Assembly (NCBI GenBank): GCA_964534125.1
Contig: CAZHOJ010000001.1
Span: 434,001 to 498,000, forward strand
Direction: 5' to 3'
Length of the DNA: 64,000 nt
Source: 2-02-FULL-55-14 sp964534125
GTDB taxonomy: Bacteria; Bacteroidota; Ignavibacteria; UBA10030
The notes beneath the pieces were generated by a model. It ran no database searches. It saw only the letters and a program-made list of their open reading frames with translations, and was not told the DNA's origin. How positions within the stretch are numbered: the first letter of the stretch is position 1; every line of letters starts with the position of its first letter. Below, piece after piece: positions 61,799 through 64,000 of this stretch. The position numbers and the translations under genes were made by a program.

Positions 61799-62902
61799 AT
61801 GGCACCATTCGATATCGGCGACCTGCTCCGGATCCAATCGATCCCGGGGCTGGGCCCGCTCAAGCTCCATGCACTCATCAGTCATTTCGGTTCGCCCGAA
61901 AAAGCGATGTCCGCGCACCCGCGCGAGCTCGTCCGCGTTCCGGGCATCAACAAGAAGCTCGCGGCGACCATACGACGGCACGCTGTGCCGGAAGCGCTCA
62001 TTGCAGAACAATTACGGGCCGTTGAGAAGGCGGGCGGCGAGATCATCCCGTTCTGGGACGACCGCTATCCCGCTCTGCTCAAGAAGATCTATGATCCGCC
62101 TCTCCTTCTGTACGTGCTTGGCGAGCTTGAGCCAAACGAGAGGGCTCTCCTTGCGATCGTCGGCACGCGTGTACCGAGCCCGTATGGGATCAAGGTCGTC
62201 GCGCATCTGGTGGGCAAACTCGTGCGGAACGGATATGGCATCGTCAGCGGACTGGCGCGTGGCATCGACACACTCGCCCACAGCGAAGCGCTCCGGAACA
62301 ACGGAAGGACGATCGGCGTGCTTGGTTCCGGGATCGACGTGCCGTATCCTCGCGAGAATGCCGAACTCATGAGAGCAATGTGCCGGCATGGCGCTGTCGT
62401 GTCGGAGTTCGCAATGGGGACTGAACCGGATGCTCCGAACTTCCCGCGTCGCAACCGTATCGTCAGCGGTATGACATTAGGTACCATCGTGGTCGAATCA
62501 GCACGCGATGGAGGCGCCATGATCACCGCATCGTCAGCACTCGACCAGAACAGGGAGGTCTTCGCCATTCCAGGGCCGATGTTCAATCCGACGAGCGAAG
62601 GCCCCCATACGCTTTTGCGGGAAGGCCGGGCAAAACTTGTGCATCACATCGACGACATTCTGGAGGAGCTGCCAGGGCAGCGGCACGCGACCGGCCATGA
62701 GGGACCCAGCACGATCCCACCAGACCTGACACTCTTCGAGCAGACGATCCTCGAGTTCCTGTCGGACGAACCGACGCACGTCGACACGATCGCAGACCGC
62801 GCTTCGATGAACATCTCTGACGCTCTCGTGGCTCTGCTCGGCCTGGAGTGCAAGCGGCTCGTCCGCCAACTGCCGGGCCGGTTCTTCATTTCCTTGAGGT
62901 AG
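61799..62902 (+). CDS. dprA: DNA-processing protein DprA
   Basis: The 367-residue protein has an N-terminal helix-hairpin-helix/SAM-like region (about 10-70), the DprA Rossmann core (GTRVPSPYGIKV, SGLARGIDTLAHSEAL, GSGIDVPYPREN and FPRRNRIVSGM) and a C-terminal winged-helix-like domain. It protects incoming single-stranded DNA and loads RecA in transformation. A GAGGGGGAATGT segment precedes the ATG. It lies 46 nt after the phosphohexomutase gene. Confidence 0.95.
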   Translation: MAPFDIGDLLRIQSIPGLGPLKLHALISHFGSPEKAMSAHPRELVRVPGINKKLAATIRRHAVPEALIAEQLRAVEKAGGEIIPFWDDRYPALLKKIYDPPLLLYVLGELEPNERALLAIVGTRVPSPYGIKVVAHLVGKLVRNGYGIVSGLARGIDTLAHSEALRNNGRTIGVLGSGIDVPYPRENAELMRAMCRHGAVVSEFAMGTEPDAPNFPRRNRIVSGMTLGTIVVESARDGGAMITASSALDQNREVFAIPGPMFNPTSEGPHTLLREGRAKLVHHIDDILEELPGQRHATGHEGPSTIPPDLTLFEQTILEFLSDEPTHVDTIADRASMNISDALVALLGLECKRLVRQLPGRFFISLR

Positions 62903-62974
62903 GAGGAGACGAACGTTGGCTTCAACTGCTCACGATCCAGAGGATTTGAGCCTTTCCCCAGGTTTGGCATACCT

Positions 62975-63003
62975 TTTGTAAGCGGGCATTTTTTCGTTAT
63001 ACT
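62975..63003 (+). promoter_or_regulatory. Probable promoter of the DUF3109-rpoN unit
   Basis: TTTGTA (62975-62980), 17 bp, TATACT (62998-63003), or TTGTAA with 16 bp. The GTG start lies about 25 nt downstream. Confidence 0.7.
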
Positions 63004-63028
63004 GAAGAAGAGAATAGCAGGACGCATC

Positions 63029-63583
63029 GTGTCCGTTCCATCGTTCCATATCGACATCGATCCGGCCATCGAGGAAACCTCGTTTGCATGTGATCTTAAG
63101 GCGTGCCGGGGCGCATGCTGTACGCTTCGGGGAGGCCGGGGTGCACCGTTGCTTGACGAAGAACTCAGCCATATCCTCGACATCCTCCCCACCGTCCTCC
63201 CGACCCTTCCTGACGTCCATCAGAACGTGATCGATTCGTATGGAGCCGTCGAGGGTCCGCCCGGAGACTATCATACCACCTGCATCGACAACGCCGCCTG
63301 TGTCTTCGTGCGGTTTGAAGGCCCGGTCGCGCACTGTGCGATCGAGCAGGCCTATCACCGGGGGGAGATCGCGTGGCGCAAACCGCTTTCCTGCCACCTC
63401 TTCCCCATCCGCATCGACCGGGGCGAGATCTCCCACATCAGGTTCGAGTACATCTCCGAATGCAGACCGGCGCTTCAGCGCGGTCAGCTGGAGGGGATCC
63501 CTCTTACATCCTTCGTCGCTGATGCGCTCGACCGGGCATTCGGAATGACCTGGTCCTCCCTGAAGGAGCGGGCAAAGCAATGA
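63029..63583 (+). CDS. DUF3109 family cysteine-rich protein
   Basis: The 184-residue cytoplasmic protein starts at a GTG with AGGA 8 nt upstream. It has nine cysteines in the DUF3109 pattern: C21, C26, C30 and C31 (CDLKACRGACC), then C85, C91, C103, C122 and C145. These could bind a metal or an Fe-S cluster; the function is unknown. Its stop overlaps the rpoN start (ATGA). Confidence 0.85.
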   Translation: MSVPSFHIDIDPAIEETSFACDLKACRGACCTLRGGRGAPLLDEELSHILDILPTVLPTLPDVHQNVIDSYGAVEGPPGDYHTTCIDNAACVFVRFEGPVAHCAIEQAYHRGEIAWRKPLSCHLFPIRIDRGEISHIRFEYISECRPALQRGQLEGIPLTSFVADALDRAFGMTWSSLKERAKQ

Positions 63584-64000
63584 GCATCCTCTCCCTTCAG
63601 CAGCAGCTGAAGCTCGGCATGAAGCTGACGCCGCAGCAGGTGCAGTATCTGAAACTGCTGCAGCTCCCCATGCTTGCGCTCGAGCAGCGCGTCAAGCTCG
63701 AACTCGAACAGAACCCCATGCTCGAGACGGGAGAGGAGATGGAACTCGAGCTTCAGCAGAACGATCCTTCCCCGGAGGAGGATTCTGCTGAGGCGGAAAA
63801 GAACGAAGAGGACTACTATACGCTCGAGGACTACATCCAGGACGAGAACTCCGGCTACAAGAGCCCGGAGGCGGTCCCGCGCGACGACGAAGAGTACGAA
63901 TCCCCGCTTCCTGCGACCATTCCGCTCCGTGAGCGGTTGCTGTCGCAGTTCCATATGCTCGAGTTCACCCCCGACGACGACCTGCTGGCAGAGGAGATCC
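63580..64000 (+). CDS. rpoN: RNA polymerase sigma-54 factor, N-terminal part (cut by window edge)
   Basis: The 140 codons present include the glutamine-rich activator-interacting region I (SLQQQLKLGMKLTPQQVQYL near 5-24, then LLQLPMLALEQRV and LELEQNPML). A long acidic linker follows, then the start of the core-binding region (PLRERLLSQFHMLEF). These are hallmarks of sigma-54. It overlaps the DUF3109 gene by 4 nt. The DNA-binding RpoN box lies beyond the window. Confidence 0.95.
   Translation, partial: MSILSLQQQLKLGMKLTPQQVQYLKLLQLPMLALEQRVKLELEQNPMLETGEEMELELQQNDPSPEEDSAEAEKNEEDYYTLEDYIQDENSGYKSPEAVPRDDEEYESPLPATIPLRERLLSQFHMLEFTPDDDLLAEEI

Overview
This is a compact chromosomal segment of a bacterium with high GC content (I judge it well above 50 % by eye). 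It looks like a member of the FCB / Bacteroidota-Chlorobiota assemblage, possibly Ignavibacteria- or Kapabacteria-like; that placement is an inference. The supporting genes are a PorV/PorQ-family outer-membrane protein, a GWxTD-domain secreted protein, an Ig-like lipoprotein, KorAB, a membrane pyrophosphatase and a dimeric glycyl-tRNA synthetase. Clear promoters are of the ordinary sigma-70 type (TTGnnn, 17 bp, TATATT or TACATT), not the TAnnTTTG type of Bacteroidetes proper. I saw no insertion sequence, prophage, CRISPR array, rRNA or integron. The window is core genome with one tRNA.

Layout. 1-3.4 kb (minus): rplM-rpsI-rpsB-tsf, an intrinsic terminator, then pyrH-frr. 3.4-5.5 kb (minus): an ECF sigma factor and its probable membrane anti-sigma partner. 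5.6-10.05 kb (minus): nuoABCDEF, the first six complex I genes only. 10.1-14.8 kb (minus): tsaD-trpA-mltG-Ig-like lipoprotein. 14.9-21.6 kb (plus): rpmB, then pgsA-pgpA-cinA-thpR-recA-recX-AI-2E-type transporter-exonuclease. 21.6-23.6 kb (minus): an unknown exported/membrane protein and bioY. 23.8-29.6 kb (plus): tRNA-Gln, prs-rplY-pth-hppA and rpsF-rpsR-rplI. 29.9-39.9 kb (plus): korAB, nrnA-pepA-FAD oxidase (with an apparent frameshift)-GWxTD protein-pdxA-ftsE. 40.0-52.6 kb (minus): mrp-nfu, pfkA-quinone reductase-aat-purC, a duplicated membrane protein, tdh-like/kbl/rmuC, rsmB-DUF1028 and rpmE. 52.8-53.7 kb (plus): the PorQ-like gene. 53.7-60.3 kb (minus): a seven-gene run, AMMECR1-MEMO-DUF2520-enoyl-CoA hydratase-glyS-TPR-ZIP. 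60.3-64 kb (plus): phosphohexomutase-dprA and DUF3109-rpoN (rpoN runs off the end).

Functionally the window covers translation, complex I, phosphatidylglycerol synthesis, recombination and competence (cinA, recA, recX, dprA), ferredoxin-linked 2-oxoacid metabolism, pyrophosphate energetics, threonine breakdown and Fe-S assembly. No complete undescribed system is obvious. The best leads are the AMMECR1/MEMO/DUF2520 overlap cluster without its usual radical-SAM partner, the GWxTD-pdxA-ftsE coupling, an internally duplicated four-to-eight-helix membrane protein, and the frameshifted FAD oxidase gene.
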